Shown: piece after piece, positions 1-8,924 of the stretch
How the letters are laid out: each line of letters opens with the position of its first letter
Numbering within the stretch: the first letter of the stretch is position 1
Source of the DNA: CAZCAC01 sp964496575
GTDB taxonomy: Bacteria; Planctomycetota; UBA1135; GCA-002686595
Reading direction: 5' to 3'
DNA length: 64,000 nucleotides
Assembly: GCA_964496575.1 (NCBI GenBank)
Contig: CAZCAC010000035.1
Location: 1-64,000 of the forward strand
The notes under the pieces: model-generated
What the model was told of the DNA's origin: nothing
Databases searched by the model: none
What the model saw: only the letters and a program-made list of their open reading frames with translations
Position numbers and translations under genes: made by a program

Positions 1-247
1 CGGAGCCTTTTCGAGTCTCACCGCCAGAGGCGGTGGCTTACCGATGGAGTTAGGTCAGCAGTCTGCCCCCGATGGATCTACGATGATTCATCGGGGCTCG
101 GTTCTGCACTTCTATCCACCTGAATGACTCGCTATCGGCTCGGTGTGACGAGAGGTCTCGCCGGTCCACCCGCGACAAGCTCGGCGCAACGAGAAGGTCG
201 CGGAAGGTCTAACCGGGCCTCGAGCCCCCCGAGCCGGGGAGATATCC
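1..247. other. Non-coding window start with two hairpins
   Basis: No convincing gene is visible here. Two perfect inverted repeats stand out: a 7-bp stem (CACCGCC/GGCGGTG, positions 19-35) with a 3-base loop, and an 8-bp stem (CCCCGATG/CATCGGGG, positions 67-96) with a 14-base loop. Neither is followed by a T-run, so they are not textbook rho-independent terminators. They could be terminators of a gene to the left or leader structures of the small gene at 248. Confidence 0.4.
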
Positions 248-484
248 ATGAAAAACGCTATCCGACTCGGACTATCGATCCTGCTCGTCGGTTCGCTGTC
301 GCCCGCCCTGCTCGCCAAGGGCGAGCTGTCCGACGACGCGCCCCTCGCGCCCGTTCGCGCCGAATCGTCGCTGGTAGGCGGCGCTTCCGCGACTCAAACC
401 GACGATCCCCGGGGAGAGTTCTACTGGGAGCGCTACTGGGATCCGGTCACCCAGACCTGGAAGTACCGCTGGGTCCCGGATTGA
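248..484 (+). CDS. Small secreted protein of unknown function
   Basis: This 78-residue protein starts with a typical signal peptide (Lys-Asn followed by a hydrophobic stretch and an Ala-Leu-Leu-Ala-Lys cleavage region at about residues 20-24). The mature part is about 55 residues and ends in an aromatic-rich tail (FYWERYWDPVTQTWKYRWV region, residues 58-76). A purine-rich GGGGAGA lies a few bases before the ATG and acts as a plausible ribosome binding site. No family is recognised. It stands alone, convergent with the ankyrin lipoprotein. The Trp/Tyr-rich tail suggests an envelope-associated or ligand-binding role, but this is only an inference. Confidence 0.6.
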   Translation: MKNAIRLGLSILLVGSLSPALLAKGELSDDAPLAPVRAESSLVGGASATQTDDPRGEFYWERYWDPVTQTWKYRWVPD

Positions 485-528
485 TCCGCACCCCTCGCCG
501 ACCAGGCGCCAGGAAGCGGTAGTTCGCC

Positions 529-550
529 CTCGGAGGGTCCGCCCTCCGAG
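529..550. terminator. Hairpin between convergent genes
   Basis: A perfect 9-bp inverted repeat (CTCGGAGGG/CCCTCCGAG) with a TCCG loop lies between the convergent genes ending at 484 and 587. Position and strength suit a bidirectional terminator. There is no T-tract on either side, so it is at best an atypical or Rho-assisted terminator. Confidence 0.5.
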
Positions 551-586
551 AGCGACCGACTCCGTCGTGCGCGCCCGGTGAGCGCC

Positions 587-1441
587 TCATCGGTCCCCTG
601 AGAGCTCGGCGCTCAGACGAGCGCCGCGCTCCCGCAGCTGCGACCAGACCTCCGATCCCTCCACGCATCGATCCAGCGGAGTCTCTCCGTGACCATCGAG
701 AGGATCCAGGCTCGCCCCCGCGGCGAGCAGGAGGGGGATGGCGTGCGGGTGATCGAGGGCCGCGGCGTGGTGCAGCGGGGTCCGGTCGTCCCGGTTCCTG
801 ACCTCCGTCGAGGCACCGCGCGCGAGCAGGAGCTCCACCACCTCGACGTGATGCGTGTAGTGAAGGGCGGTCTGCCGGTGCCGGTCCCGCGCGTCGACCT
901 CCGCGCCGGCGTCGAGCAGCTCCTCGAGGATCTCCGCGTGGCCCCCCAGCGCGGCCCGGTGAAGCGGGGTCGCGCCGTAGCAGTCCGGTCGATCGACGTC
1001 CTGCCCCTCTTCGAGCAGCTTGCCAACCAGCTCGAGGTCACCACGCCACGCCGCTTCCGGAAGCCGGGGGGACACCTCGTAGCCGGTCCTCGCGCCGCGG
1101 ACCCGCAGCACCTCGTTTGCGCGCTGCGCACTCTCGGCGATGCGGTTCAGGTGGTGGCCGAGAGGCAGGACGTCCAGCGGGGTCCGGCCGCAGGAGTCCA
1201 GCGTGTCGAGGTCGCCTCCCGCCTCCACCAGCTCCAGGATCCGGTCGAGGTCCGCGTCCCGGGCCGCTCGGTGGAGCTCGGTGGTCGCCGGGAGAGTCTC
1301 CCCGCTCGGAGCCTCGGGCTCCGACCGGGGCACGGCCTCCGGCGCAGAGGTGCGCCCGCAGGAGATCGACACCACCAGGGCTCCACCCAGGAGCAGCCGG
1401 AGGGGGCGGAGGTTTCTTCGGAGCCGGGATCGGTCGGCCAT
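587..1441 (-). CDS. Ankyrin-repeat lipoprotein
   Basis: A 284-residue protein. The first 30 residues are a basic N-terminus, a hydrophobic segment and a lipobox-like VSISC, so it is probably a lipoprotein anchored in the cell envelope. From about residue 55 onward there are five to six ankyrin repeats, recognised by repeated 'TPLHxAA' and 'LLxAGA' motifs (for example GATPLHRAALGGH near residue 155 and DRTPLHHAAALDH near 220). Ankyrin arrays mediate protein-protein contacts. The partner is unknown. The gene stands alone, with a convergent neighbour downstream and another minus-strand gene upstream. Confidence 0.85.
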   Translation of the reverse strand: MADRSRLRRNLRPLRLLLGGALVVSISCGRTSAPEAVPRSEPEAPSGETLPATTELHRAARDADLDRILELVEAGGDLDTLDSCGRTPLDVLPLGHHLNRIAESAQRANEVLRVRGARTGYEVSPRLPEAAWRGDLELVGKLLEEGQDVDRPDCYGATPLHRAALGGHAEILEELLDAGAEVDARDRHRQTALHYTHHVEVVELLLARGASTEVRNRDDRTPLHHAAALDHPHAIPLLLAAGASLDPLDGHGETPLDRCVEGSEVWSQLRERGARLSAELSGDR

Positions 1442-1585
1442 GTCGTTTCGTCTCGGTGGCGTAGCCGAGGAGGCGGGCGACAGGAGGTCGCTCTCCTCTC
1501 CTCGGAAACGTCTCCTTCTACGAGACCCGAGTCGTCGATCCGGTAACGCCGTGGTAACGAGAGCGGCGCCGCTCGCCCCCGCCGA

Positions 1586-2743
1586 CTACCAGGCCTCGGC
1601 CAGGTCGACCATCGTCTCGTAATTGCGCAGGGTAGTGCTGGAGATCGTCCGGCCGTAGGGCGCGGCGCTGGGCATCAGCACGAAGCCGCGCCCAGCGCCT
1701 GCCGTGCCCTCCTCGAGGGCGCGCTCGACCTTCTCCGCGAAGCGATCCGGCGGCAGGTTCTCGACGTCGGTGATCTCGAGGTTGCCGAAGAGCACCAGGT
1801 GCTCTCCGTACCGCTCCTTCACCTCGCCCAGCTCGACGTCCCCCTGCGGCGGCGGCTCGATCGGGTCGAGGGCGTCCGCGCCCGTGCCCGCGATCGCCTC
1901 CAGCACATCCTTCAGTCGCCCGTGCGAGTGGATGCGCGCAAAGCCGCCGCCCGCCTGGATGGCGCGCACCATCGGGGTGACGTAGGGCACCACGTACTCC
2001 TCGAAAAGGCGCGGCGGCAGGAAGGGCGGCGAGGCGTACTCGGGCCCGTAGATGCGCCACAGCCTACCGGGGTGAGCACGGCTCACGCGCTCGGTCCGCT
2101 CGTGGATCGTGCGCGCCTTCTTGTCCAGCAGCTGCCGGAACAGCGCCGGCTCGGTCAGGGCGACGATCGTGTACTCCTCCATGCTGAACAGCGCGGCGGC
2201 GGCGCAGAGCGGATCCTCGGTATCCACCATCACGATGCCGCGATCGCCGAGCCGGTCCTCCTCGGCCAGGAGCGGCGACAGGTCCACCGTCTCGGCGAAG
2301 GCCTCGTCGGGAATCTCGAGGTAGGCCTTCAGGTCCGCCGTGTTCTTCAGCAGCGGTTCGGTGGTCCAGACGGTATCGATCTCGCGCTCGCGCTTCGTCG
2401 TCGCGGTCAGCGTCCGCCCGGCCACGCGGACGGTGGTCCGCGTGATGCGGCAGCCCCCTTCCTCCCGGGACTCCTCCTCGAAGAGCTCCCGCCGGACCGG
2501 GTTGTCGGCCCGGCTGTCGGGGTCGATCGACCGCGTCCGGACCGGGCTCATCAGGCGGATGAGGTCCGTTCGCTCCTCCGCGAGCTGCAGGAGCGGCCTC
2601 CAGTCGGGGGAGTTGTAGACGTTGTAGGGGTCGGGGTCGTCGGGATCGACCAGGAAGCCCCCCACCTCGTAGAAGCTGACCGCCGGTCGATCCACGGCCT
2701 CTCCGCGCAGGGTCGCCATCAGGCGGTCACGTCGGCTGAGCAT
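1586..2743 (-). CDS. Uroporphyrinogen decarboxylase (UroD)-like protein
   Basis: A 385-residue protein of the UROD/MtaA superfamily. The N-terminus has the family signature region 'RRDRLMATLRGEAVDRP', and the C-terminal half has a glycine/histidine segment (FARIHSHGRLKDVL) and a DALDPIEPPPQGD segment typical of this TIM-barrel fold. Planctomycetal members of this superfamily are mostly not haem-synthesis enzymes but methyltransferase-like or unknown, so the substrate is not assignable. The ATG at 2743 is preferred because the upstream part of the open frame overlaps the previous gene; AGGA lies 6 bases ahead of it and the previous gene stops 7 bases upstream. It is the last gene of the purU operon. 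Confidence 0.8.
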   Translation of the reverse strand: MLSRRDRLMATLRGEAVDRPAVSFYEVGGFLVDPDDPDPYNVYNSPDWRPLLQLAEERTDLIRLMSPVRTRSIDPDSRADNPVRRELFEEESREEGGCRITRTTVRVAGRTLTATTKREREIDTVWTTEPLLKNTADLKAYLEIPDEAFAETVDLSPLLAEEDRLGDRGIVMVDTEDPLCAAAALFSMEEYTIVALTEPALFRQLLDKKARTIHERTERVSRAHPGRLWRIYGPEYASPPFLPPRLFEEYVVPYVTPMVRAIQAGGGFARIHSHGRLKDVLEAIAGTGADALDPIEPPPQGDVELGEVKERYGEHLVLFGNLEITDVENLPPDRFAEKVERALEEGTAGAGRGFVLMPSAAPYGRTISSTTLRNYETMVDLAEAW

Positions 2744-2750
2744 GTGTTTC

Positions 2751-5003
2751 CTATCGGGGGATTCTCGTGGCGGTACCGAGGCCGGCCGGCAGCACGAGCC
2801 GCCCCTCCGCGTCGAGGTGGTGCTCCTCGATGCTACCATCCGGCTTGTCGACGATCAGCCGGGCGCCGTCGACCCGCCAGGTGAATCCGGTCCAGGCGGC
2901 CGAGCGCTCGCCGTCGATGTAGAGCACAGCGCGGCCGCCCTCCAGGAAGTGCCGCTGATAGGTCTGGTCTCGGTAGGCGTACTCCCACGCACTCCCCCCC
3001 TCGAAGGCGATCCTGGCGACCTTCACGCGCGCGGCTTCTCGCTCGGCCGATCGCTGCCGGTACGCGTCGGCGTCGTGGAGCTCGGCGCCGGCGATGGGGA
3101 CGACCTCGAAGACCAGCACCTCGAACGGCTGGAGCTCGAGGGGAAGGGGCGTCACCGACTCGGTCCGGAGCACTCCGAGACGCTGCTTCGCACGAACCGG
3201 CTCCAGCCGGTAGTCGGTCAGGTGCCGATCGGGCAGCTCCAGGTCACGCGCCAGCTCCAGCTCGAAGGTGCGCGCCTCGTCCGAGGGGTTGCGCAGCACC
3301 AGGGTGCCGCCCGGCGCTCGCCAGGACGCCCAGCCGTAGACCTCGCCGCCGCCGGGGTCACCGCCGATCCAGTGGGTGTCGACCAGCACGTCGGTGTTCT
3401 TCCGCGACCACTTCGCCGCCGCGGCCAGCTCGTCCCACATGCCCGAGGACAAGAGGTGCGGACTGATGTAGAGCTCCTGGAGGTTGGTTCCAGAACCGAA
3501 GAAGGTCCAGAGCTCGTCGGCGACCGATCGCTCCTCGCGCTCCATCCGCGCCGGGTTGGCCCGCTCGCCGATGCACGGCCCGTGCAGCATCAGCGAGTTG
3601 AGCGGATACAGCGGCCCCGCCCGGACGATGCTCCGGTAGCAGAACATGTCCCGATAGGTGATCCACTGCTGGCGCGGGCTGCCCGGACCGTGGAAACCCG
3701 TGTCGCCTCCCTGCCGCCAGATCGAATCGGCGTAGAGCAGCCAGAAGGGGCTCGCCCACGTGCCCACCGTGGCGCTGATGAACAGGTCGGGGTCCTGTTC
3801 GCGGAGCTCGCGGGTGAGCTCGAGCACGGCGTCGACGTCGTCGGCCAGCTTGCCGGTCGCGCCGGCACCGCCTCCGCCCATGCCGTCGAACTTGAAAAAG
3901 ACCACGCCGTGCCGCCGCATCATCTCCAGGCAGACGTCGCGAAAGGCGGCCCGGTACTTCGGTCCGGCCATGGAGAAACCGTTGCGGTTGGTCTCGTAGC
4001 CTCGCGAGGCGCCGTGCGCGATCCGCTTTCGCTTCGGCTCGCCGTAGCCGCCCCACGGTGACATCCACACCCCCTGGGCCGCGCCGAGCTTCTCGCTCGC
4101 CTTCACCAGCTGCTGGAAGCCGTTCGGGAAGTCCTGGTGAAACCCCCACAGCGAGTCGAAGTCGTCCCAGCCGTCGTCCCACACGAAGGCATCGAGCTTC
4201 ACGCCTCGCGCTTTGACCAGCTCCTGCCCCAGTATCTCGATGGTGGCCAGGCACTCGGCCTCGGTCATGTGATTGTCGGGCCGACCGATGTTCAGGTGGT
4301 ACCAGCTGTTGTAGTGCAGAAACGGTCGATACGGCCAGGCCCGACGGGTCTCGAGATAGGCCAGAAAGCTCCGGCGCAGCTGCCCCGGCTCGGCGACGCC
4401 GAGGACCGACGTGTAGCGCCACGCCTGTCCGGCCTTCAGGACGTTGCCACGGGGCAGGGCACAGCGCACCCGCGAGTCTTTCCCCACGGTGTTCCTGGCC
4501 AGCGGGTGCTCGACGGCCAGGAACACGTCGCCGCGGACGACGACCGAGCCGGCGACCCGCCCGATCTGTTTCGCGCCCTCGATCTCCGCGTCGAGGAAGA
4601 CCAGCTCCTCGACGTGTGTATCACGGGTCGCGGTCAGCTGCAGCGTCTGGATGACGTGGTTCGCCGCTCCGTCCAGCGAGGCGGACCAGCCGATCCGCAG
4701 ACCCGACTCCTCATCCTCGAAATCGGCGACGAGCGCCGTGCCTTCCCGGCGCACGCGCCGGGCGGGGACCGAGAGGGCCAGGTCGATGACTCGCCCGCCG
4801 CCCAGCACGATGCGCGGCAGGTGGCCGCTCTCCAGTCGCAGCGTCTCGCCGGTCTGTCCGCTGGAGAGCACCAGCGCGGTGAGCCGCCCTCCGTCCTGGC
4901 TCCACCGGCACTCGAGGTGCTCGTTGGCGAGCTTCAGCTGCTGATCGCCGGGCGACCCGAGGGCCAGCGACGGGAGGAGGAGTAGCGGCAGGAGGACGGC
5001 CAT
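2751..5003 (-). CDS. Secreted alpha-galactosidase-like glycoside hydrolase
   Basis: A 750-residue secreted protein. The signal peptide is residues 1-16 (leucine-rich, ending ALGS). An N-terminal beta-rich domain (about 25-225) precedes a TIM-barrel-like region holding FVWDDGWDD (273-281) and FFKFDG (369-374). The latter resembles the nucleophile motif of clan GH-D enzymes (GH36/GH27), with D373 the candidate nucleophile. A C-terminal beta-sandwich (about 600-680, 'LVLRNPSDEARTF') and an extra tail follow. The open frame continues upstream inside purU, but only the ATG at 5003 gives a signal peptide. It starts 17 bases after the purU stop. The substrate is inferred only at family level: alpha-linked galactosides or related sugars. 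Confidence 0.75.
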   Translation of the reverse strand: MAVLLPLLLLPSLALGSPGDQQLKLANEHLECRWSQDGGRLTALVLSSGQTGETLRLESGHLPRIVLGGGRVIDLALSVPARRVRREGTALVADFEDEESGLRIGWSASLDGAANHVIQTLQLTATRDTHVEELVFLDAEIEGAKQIGRVAGSVVVRGDVFLAVEHPLARNTVGKDSRVRCALPRGNVLKAGQAWRYTSVLGVAEPGQLRRSFLAYLETRRAWPYRPFLHYNSWYHLNIGRPDNHMTEAECLATIEILGQELVKARGVKLDAFVWDDGWDDFDSLWGFHQDFPNGFQQLVKASEKLGAAQGVWMSPWGGYGEPKRKRIAHGASRGYETNRNGFSMAGPKYRAAFRDVCLEMMRRHGVVFFKFDGMGGGGAGATGKLADDVDAVLELTRELREQDPDLFISATVGTWASPFWLLYADSIWRQGGDTGFHGPGSPRQQWITYRDMFCYRSIVRAGPLYPLNSLMLHGPCIGERANPARMEREERSVADELWTFFGSGTNLQELYISPHLLSSGMWDELAAAAKWSRKNTDVLVDTHWIGGDPGGGEVYGWASWRAPGGTLVLRNPSDEARTFELELARDLELPDRHLTDYRLEPVRAKQRLGVLRTESVTPLPLELQPFEVLVFEVVPIAGAELHDADAYRQRSAEREAARVKVARIAFEGGSAWEYAYRDQTYQRHFLEGGRAVLYIDGERSAAWTGFTWRVDGARLIVDKPDGSIEEHHLDAEGRLVLPAGLGTATRIPR

Positions 5004-5020
5004 CGGTCGAGGGCGCGCCC

Positions 5021-5881
5021 CTAGCGAAAGACGACGGTCTTGCTCCCGGCGACCAGGATCTTGTCCTCCAGGTGCGCCAGCACCGCGCGCGCCAGCACCA
5101 GCCGCTCCAGGTCCCGCCCCTTGCGCTTCAGGTCGGCGACCGAGTCGTGGTGGCTCACCTCGGTCACGGACTGCGCGATGATCGGCCCCTCGTCCAGGTT
5201 CTCGGTCACGTAGTGGCTGCTGGCGCCGATCAACTTGACCCCGCGGTCGTGAGCCTGCCGGTAGGGATCGCCGACGACGAAGGCGGGCAGGAAGCTGTGG
5301 TGGATGTTGATGATCCGGCTCTCCCACCCCTCCAGGAACTGCGGCGTGAGGATCTGCATGTAGCGCGCGAGCACCACGAGGTCCGCGCCGACCTCCTCCA
5401 GCAGGGCGAGGACTCGCCGTTCCTGCGCGGGCTTCTCACCCTTCGCGATCGGCAGGTGGTGGTACGGGATGCCGACCTGTTCGGCCAGCGGCCGGAGATC
5501 GGGGTGGTTGGAGACGATCGCCGGGATCTCCACGCGCAGCTCGCCGGCCTGCCAGCGCCACAGGAGGTCCTGCAGGCAGTGCGCCTGCTTGCTGACCAGC
5601 ACCACCATCCTCTTGATCTTCTCGCTCCAGTACGCGCGCCACTCCATCCGGTAGCTCTCCGCCAGCGGTGACCAGGCGGTGAGGAATCCCTCGTTCTGCA
5701 GGTCGTCGGACGCCGGCTCGAACTCCACGCGCATCAGGAACTCGCCTTCCTCCGGCGTGGTGTGCTGCTCGGCGTCCAGGAGGTTGCCGCCGCGCTCGGC
5801 GATGAAACCCGTGACCGCGGCGACGATGCCGCGCGCGTCGGGGCAGGCGATCAGGAGGCGAACGGTGCCAGGGGAAGTCAT
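5021..5881 (-). CDS. purU: Formyltetrahydrofolate deformylase PurU
   Basis: A 286-residue cytosolic enzyme that hydrolyses 10-formyltetrahydrofolate to tetrahydrofolate and formate. An N-terminal ACT domain (about residues 5-85, 'CPDARGIVAAVTGFI') is followed by a formyltransferase-fold domain (about 90-286). The catalytic triad of this family appears as N192 and H194 in INIHHSFLPAF and D230 in TENLDEGPII. The length matches typical PurU (about 280-290). The ATG at 5881 is chosen over one 21 bases upstream because GGAGAG immediately precedes it. It heads an operon with a secreted glycoside hydrolase and a UroD-like gene, an unusual grouping for this folate enzyme. Confidence 0.93.
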   Translation of the reverse strand: MTSPGTVRLLIACPDARGIVAAVTGFIAERGGNLLDAEQHTTPEEGEFLMRVEFEPASDDLQNEGFLTAWSPLAESYRMEWRAYWSEKIKRMVVLVSKQAHCLQDLLWRWQAGELRVEIPAIVSNHPDLRPLAEQVGIPYHHLPIAKGEKPAQERRVLALLEEVGADLVVLARYMQILTPQFLEGWESRIINIHHSFLPAFVVGDPYRQAHDRGVKLIGASSHYVTENLDEGPIIAQSVTEVSHHDSVADLKRKGRDLERLVLARAVLAHLEDKILVAGSKTVVFR

Positions 5882-6107
5882 GATCTCTCCAGTGGGTTCC
5901 ACATCCTCTCGAGGAAACGCATCGGGCCACCGGTCGTCCGGTGAGCGCCCCGGGCGCGCTCCTCGGATCGGGTCGGGAGTCTACCAAACCGCCGATGCCG
6001 CGACGGTCGGGGCTCCCTGGCTCGTCCACGGAGAAGGCGGGACCGGTCGGCTCCGGACGTGCTAGAGTGGCCTCTGCACCTCCTAACCTCGCGGTTGTCG
6101 TAACAGC

Positions 6108-8924
6108 ATGAGCGCCTCCCACACATCGATTTCGAGCCTCTCCGGACGCTTCCTGGCCCTGCTCCTGATCGGAGCGCTGCACGGTGCTCCGGTCGGGGCG
6201 CTACCGGGAGAGCAGGATCTCCCTGTCGACCTGGCCGGGACGGCCCGGATCAGCGCCTGCTCGCACTACAGCGCCGACTACCTACCCGCGCTCGTCGCCG
6301 ACGGCACGGTCCCCGAAGCCGGAGGCCGCAATGACCGCCGGCGCGCCTGGTGTGTCGACGGAACCAAGCACCGCAACGAGGGCTGGCTGCGCTTCGAGTG
6401 GGACGAGCCGGTGACGATCGCCGAGGTCGTCTACTACGGCCGCACGGCCTGGATGCTCTCGGAGTGCTGGAAGGACTTCGAGCTCCGGGTGGGCGAGCGC
6501 GAAGAACCCGTCGCTTCCGGGCAACTGGAGATGCGGCACGGCCCGCAGCGGATCGCCTTCGAGCCCGTCGCGACCCGCGCCCTCACCCTCCGGTTCGAGA
6601 GCTCCTGGGGCGGACAGAATCCCGGGGCCTCCGCGGTGCAGCTCTTCAGCGGTCCGGCGCCGGCGAGCGCGCTCCTGGACGCCCCGCCTCCCGCCGATTC
6701 GCCGGAGCTGGCGGGAAGAGTCTCTTCCGGCGAGCTCGGCTTCGAGCGACTGCTCGTCGTTCAACGTCGGACGCTGGAGCCGTCGCACGTCTACACCTAC
6801 CACAACGAGGGCTTTCTCCCCGGCGGTGGACTTCACGTCTTCACGCCCGGTGAGCGAGGCGGCGAGCTGAAGACCCTCGTCGAGTCCCCCGAAGGGCAGA
6901 TCCTCGACTGCTGCCTCTCCTACGACGGCTGCGAGGTCCTCTTCAGCTGGCGCCGCTCCGCGGAGGACACCTACCACGTCTACCGCATCGACGTCGACGG
7001 CACCGGGCTCGAACAGCTCACCGACGAGGCCTGGCACGACTTCAACCCCAGCTGGCTGCCGGATGGAGACATCGTCTTCCTCTCGACGCGCAAGCCCGCC
7101 TTCGCCTACTGCTGGACGTCCCCCGTCGGGATCCTCCACCGCATGGACCGCGACGGCGAAGATGTCCAGCGCCTCTCCGCCAACTACCTGAACGACTTCA
7201 CGCCCAGCGTGCTGAACGACGGGCAGGTGATCTACGGTCGCTGGGAGTACGTGGACCGCCCGGCGATCCCGATCCAGAGCCTCTGGACGATTCGCCCCGA
7301 CGGCACCGGTCTGGCGGCCTTCTACGGCAATCGCGTGCTCAGCCCGGCGACCTTCATCGAGCCGCGCGCGATCCCCGGCTCGCGGAAGATCCTCTGCACG
7401 ATGACCGCGCACAACGGACCGTGTCGCGGGGCGATCGGCATCATCGATCCGACGCTCGGGGCCAACGCGCAGGAGGCGATCCTGAACCTCACGCCCGAGG
7501 TCGACATCGGGCGCGTGGACCGCGGCGATGGCAATCGCATCCGCGGCCCGTACGAGAGTCCGTTCCCGATCGACGAGCGCTACTTCCTCGTGTCGCGCGC
7601 CGGCACGATCCTCGTGCGGGACTACGCGGGCACGGAGCAGGCCCGGCTGCTCGCGCCCGAGGGGGAGCTCGGGTTCTACGGTCCGATCCCGATCCGAGCG
7701 CGACCGGAACCGCCGGTCCGTCCCTCCTCGCTGCCCGAGAGTTCGGGCGAGACGGCGACCGTCTTCATGGCCGACGTCTACGACGGCCTGGAGCCCCACG
7801 TGGCCCGAGGCGAGGTGAAGAGCCTCTGCGTCGTCCAGGAGATCGAGAAGAGCGAGCTCGCCGACGTCAGCTACCGCGCGTTCGGGTTCCAGTTCCCGGT
7901 CGTCTCGTGCGGTGCGACGTACGCACCGAAGAAGATCTGGGGCTACGCCGAGGTCGACGAGGACGGCTCGGCGACCTTCGAGGTGCCAGCTGGGGTGCCG
8001 ATCTACTTCATGGCGCTCGACGGGCAAGGCCGCGCCGTGCAGCGGATGCGGAGCTTCACCCACCTGATGCCCGGCGAGGTGCAGGGTTGCCGGGGCTGTC
8101 ACCACTCGCGCAACGACAACGTCGCCTCGGCGCGTCGCCCCGCGGCGGCGAGGCTCGAACCGGCGCAGAGGCTGCGGCCTCCCGAGTGGGGCGTGGAGGG
8201 ATTCAGCTACGCGCGAATCGTCCAGCCGGTGCTCGATCGGCACTGCGTGAGCTGCCACCACGCCCTCGACCCCGCGGGTGGGATCGATCTCGGCGGAGAC
8301 CTCACCGACTTCTTCAACGTCTCGTACGAGGTCCTCGCTAGGGAAGGCGACCGCCCGGGGGCCAACCGATTCACCAGCTGGATCCCCACCTACAACGGCC
8401 AGGAGGCGAACATCCTCGAGGTGACACCGAAGGCGTGGGGCTCCCCGGCGAGCCCTCTCGCCGAGCTGCTGCTCTCCGGACACCCCGACGCGGAGGGCGT
8501 GCCGCGGGTCGACGTGGGCGAGGACGACCGACGCCGAATCTTCGCCTGGATCGACCTCAACGTGCCGTACTACGGGACTTCACGGTCGAACCACCTCGAG
8601 CGCACGGGCTGCCGACAGATGCGGCCGGCGGAGCTCGAGGCCACGCTGGCCCGGGTCGCGGAGAAGCGGTGCGCGAGCTGCCACGGACTCGACGAGAAGG
8701 GCGGCGTTCGCCTGCCGCGCAAGGCGTGGGTTCGCGTCACGCGACCGGAGTGGAACGACTTCCTCCTCGCGCCGCTGGCCCGGGAAGCCGGCGGCACCGA
8801 GGCTTGCGGCGAGGCCGTCTTCGCCTCGACCGACGATCCCGACTACCGCGAGGTCCTGAACACCTTCGAGCCGATCCACGCGCTGCTGAAGACCCGCCCG
8901 CGGATGGACCAGGAACGGTACTAA
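6108..8924 (+). CDS. HzsA-related beta-propeller/c-type cytochrome protein 1
   Basis: A 938-residue secreted protein with a signal peptide (about 1-32), a discoidin-like domain (about 40-185), a TolB/WD-like propeller (about 195-560, repeated 'DGTGL..LTD', 'PSWLPDGDIVFLSTR', 'PSVLNDGQVIY'), a middle beta domain, and three CxxCH haem-attachment motifs (C661-H665, C713-H717, C855-H859). This order resembles the alpha subunit of anammox hydrazine synthase, but related proteins are widespread in planctomycetes without anammox and no HzsB/C partner is present. A periplasmic redox or electron-transfer role is inferred. It is transcribed alone and its last 4 bases overlap the end of the convergent gene. 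Confidence 0.8.
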   Translation: MSASHTSISSLSGRFLALLLIGALHGAPVGALPGEQDLPVDLAGTARISACSHYSADYLPALVADGTVPEAGGRNDRRRAWCVDGTKHRNEGWLRFEWDEPVTIAEVVYYGRTAWMLSECWKDFELRVGEREEPVASGQLEMRHGPQRIAFEPVATRALTLRFESSWGGQNPGASAVQLFSGPAPASALLDAPPPADSPELAGRVSSGELGFERLLVVQRRTLEPSHVYTYHNEGFLPGGGLHVFTPGERGGELKTLVESPEGQILDCCLSYDGCEVLFSWRRSAEDTYHVYRIDVDGTGLEQLTDEAWHDFNPSWLPDGDIVFLSTRKPAFAYCWTSPVGILHRMDRDGEDVQRLSANYLNDFTPSVLNDGQVIYGRWEYVDRPAIPIQSLWTIRPDGTGLAAFYGNRVLSPATFIEPRAIPGSRKILCTMTAHNGPCRGAIGIIDPTLGANAQEAILNLTPEVDIGRVDRGDGNRIRGPYESPFPIDERYFLVSRAGTILVRDYAGTEQARLLAPEGELGFYGPIPIRARPEPPVRPSSLPESSGETATVFMADVYDGLEPHVARGEVKSLCVVQEIEKSELADVSYRAFGFQFPVVSCGATYAPKKIWGYAEVDEDGSATFEVPAGVPIYFMALDGQGRAVQRMRSFTHLMPGEVQGCRGCHHSRNDNVASARRPAAARLEPAQRLRPPEWGVEGFSYARIVQPVLDRHCVSCHHALDPAGGIDLGGDLTDFFNVSYEVLAREGDRPGANRFTSWIPTYNGQEANILEVTPKAWGSPASPLAELLLSGHPDAEGVPRVDVGEDDRRRIFAWIDLNVPYYGTSRSNHLERTGCRQMRPAELEATLARVAEKRCASCHGLDEKGGVRLPRKAWVRVTRPEWNDFLLAPLAREAGGTEACGEAVFASTDDPDYREVLNTFEPIHALLKTRPRMDQERY

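Noticed and set aside
5004..5327. N-terminal extension of the alpha-galactosidase-like frame
   Set aside because: It lies inside purU and lacks a signal peptide; the ATG at 5003 begins a proper one.
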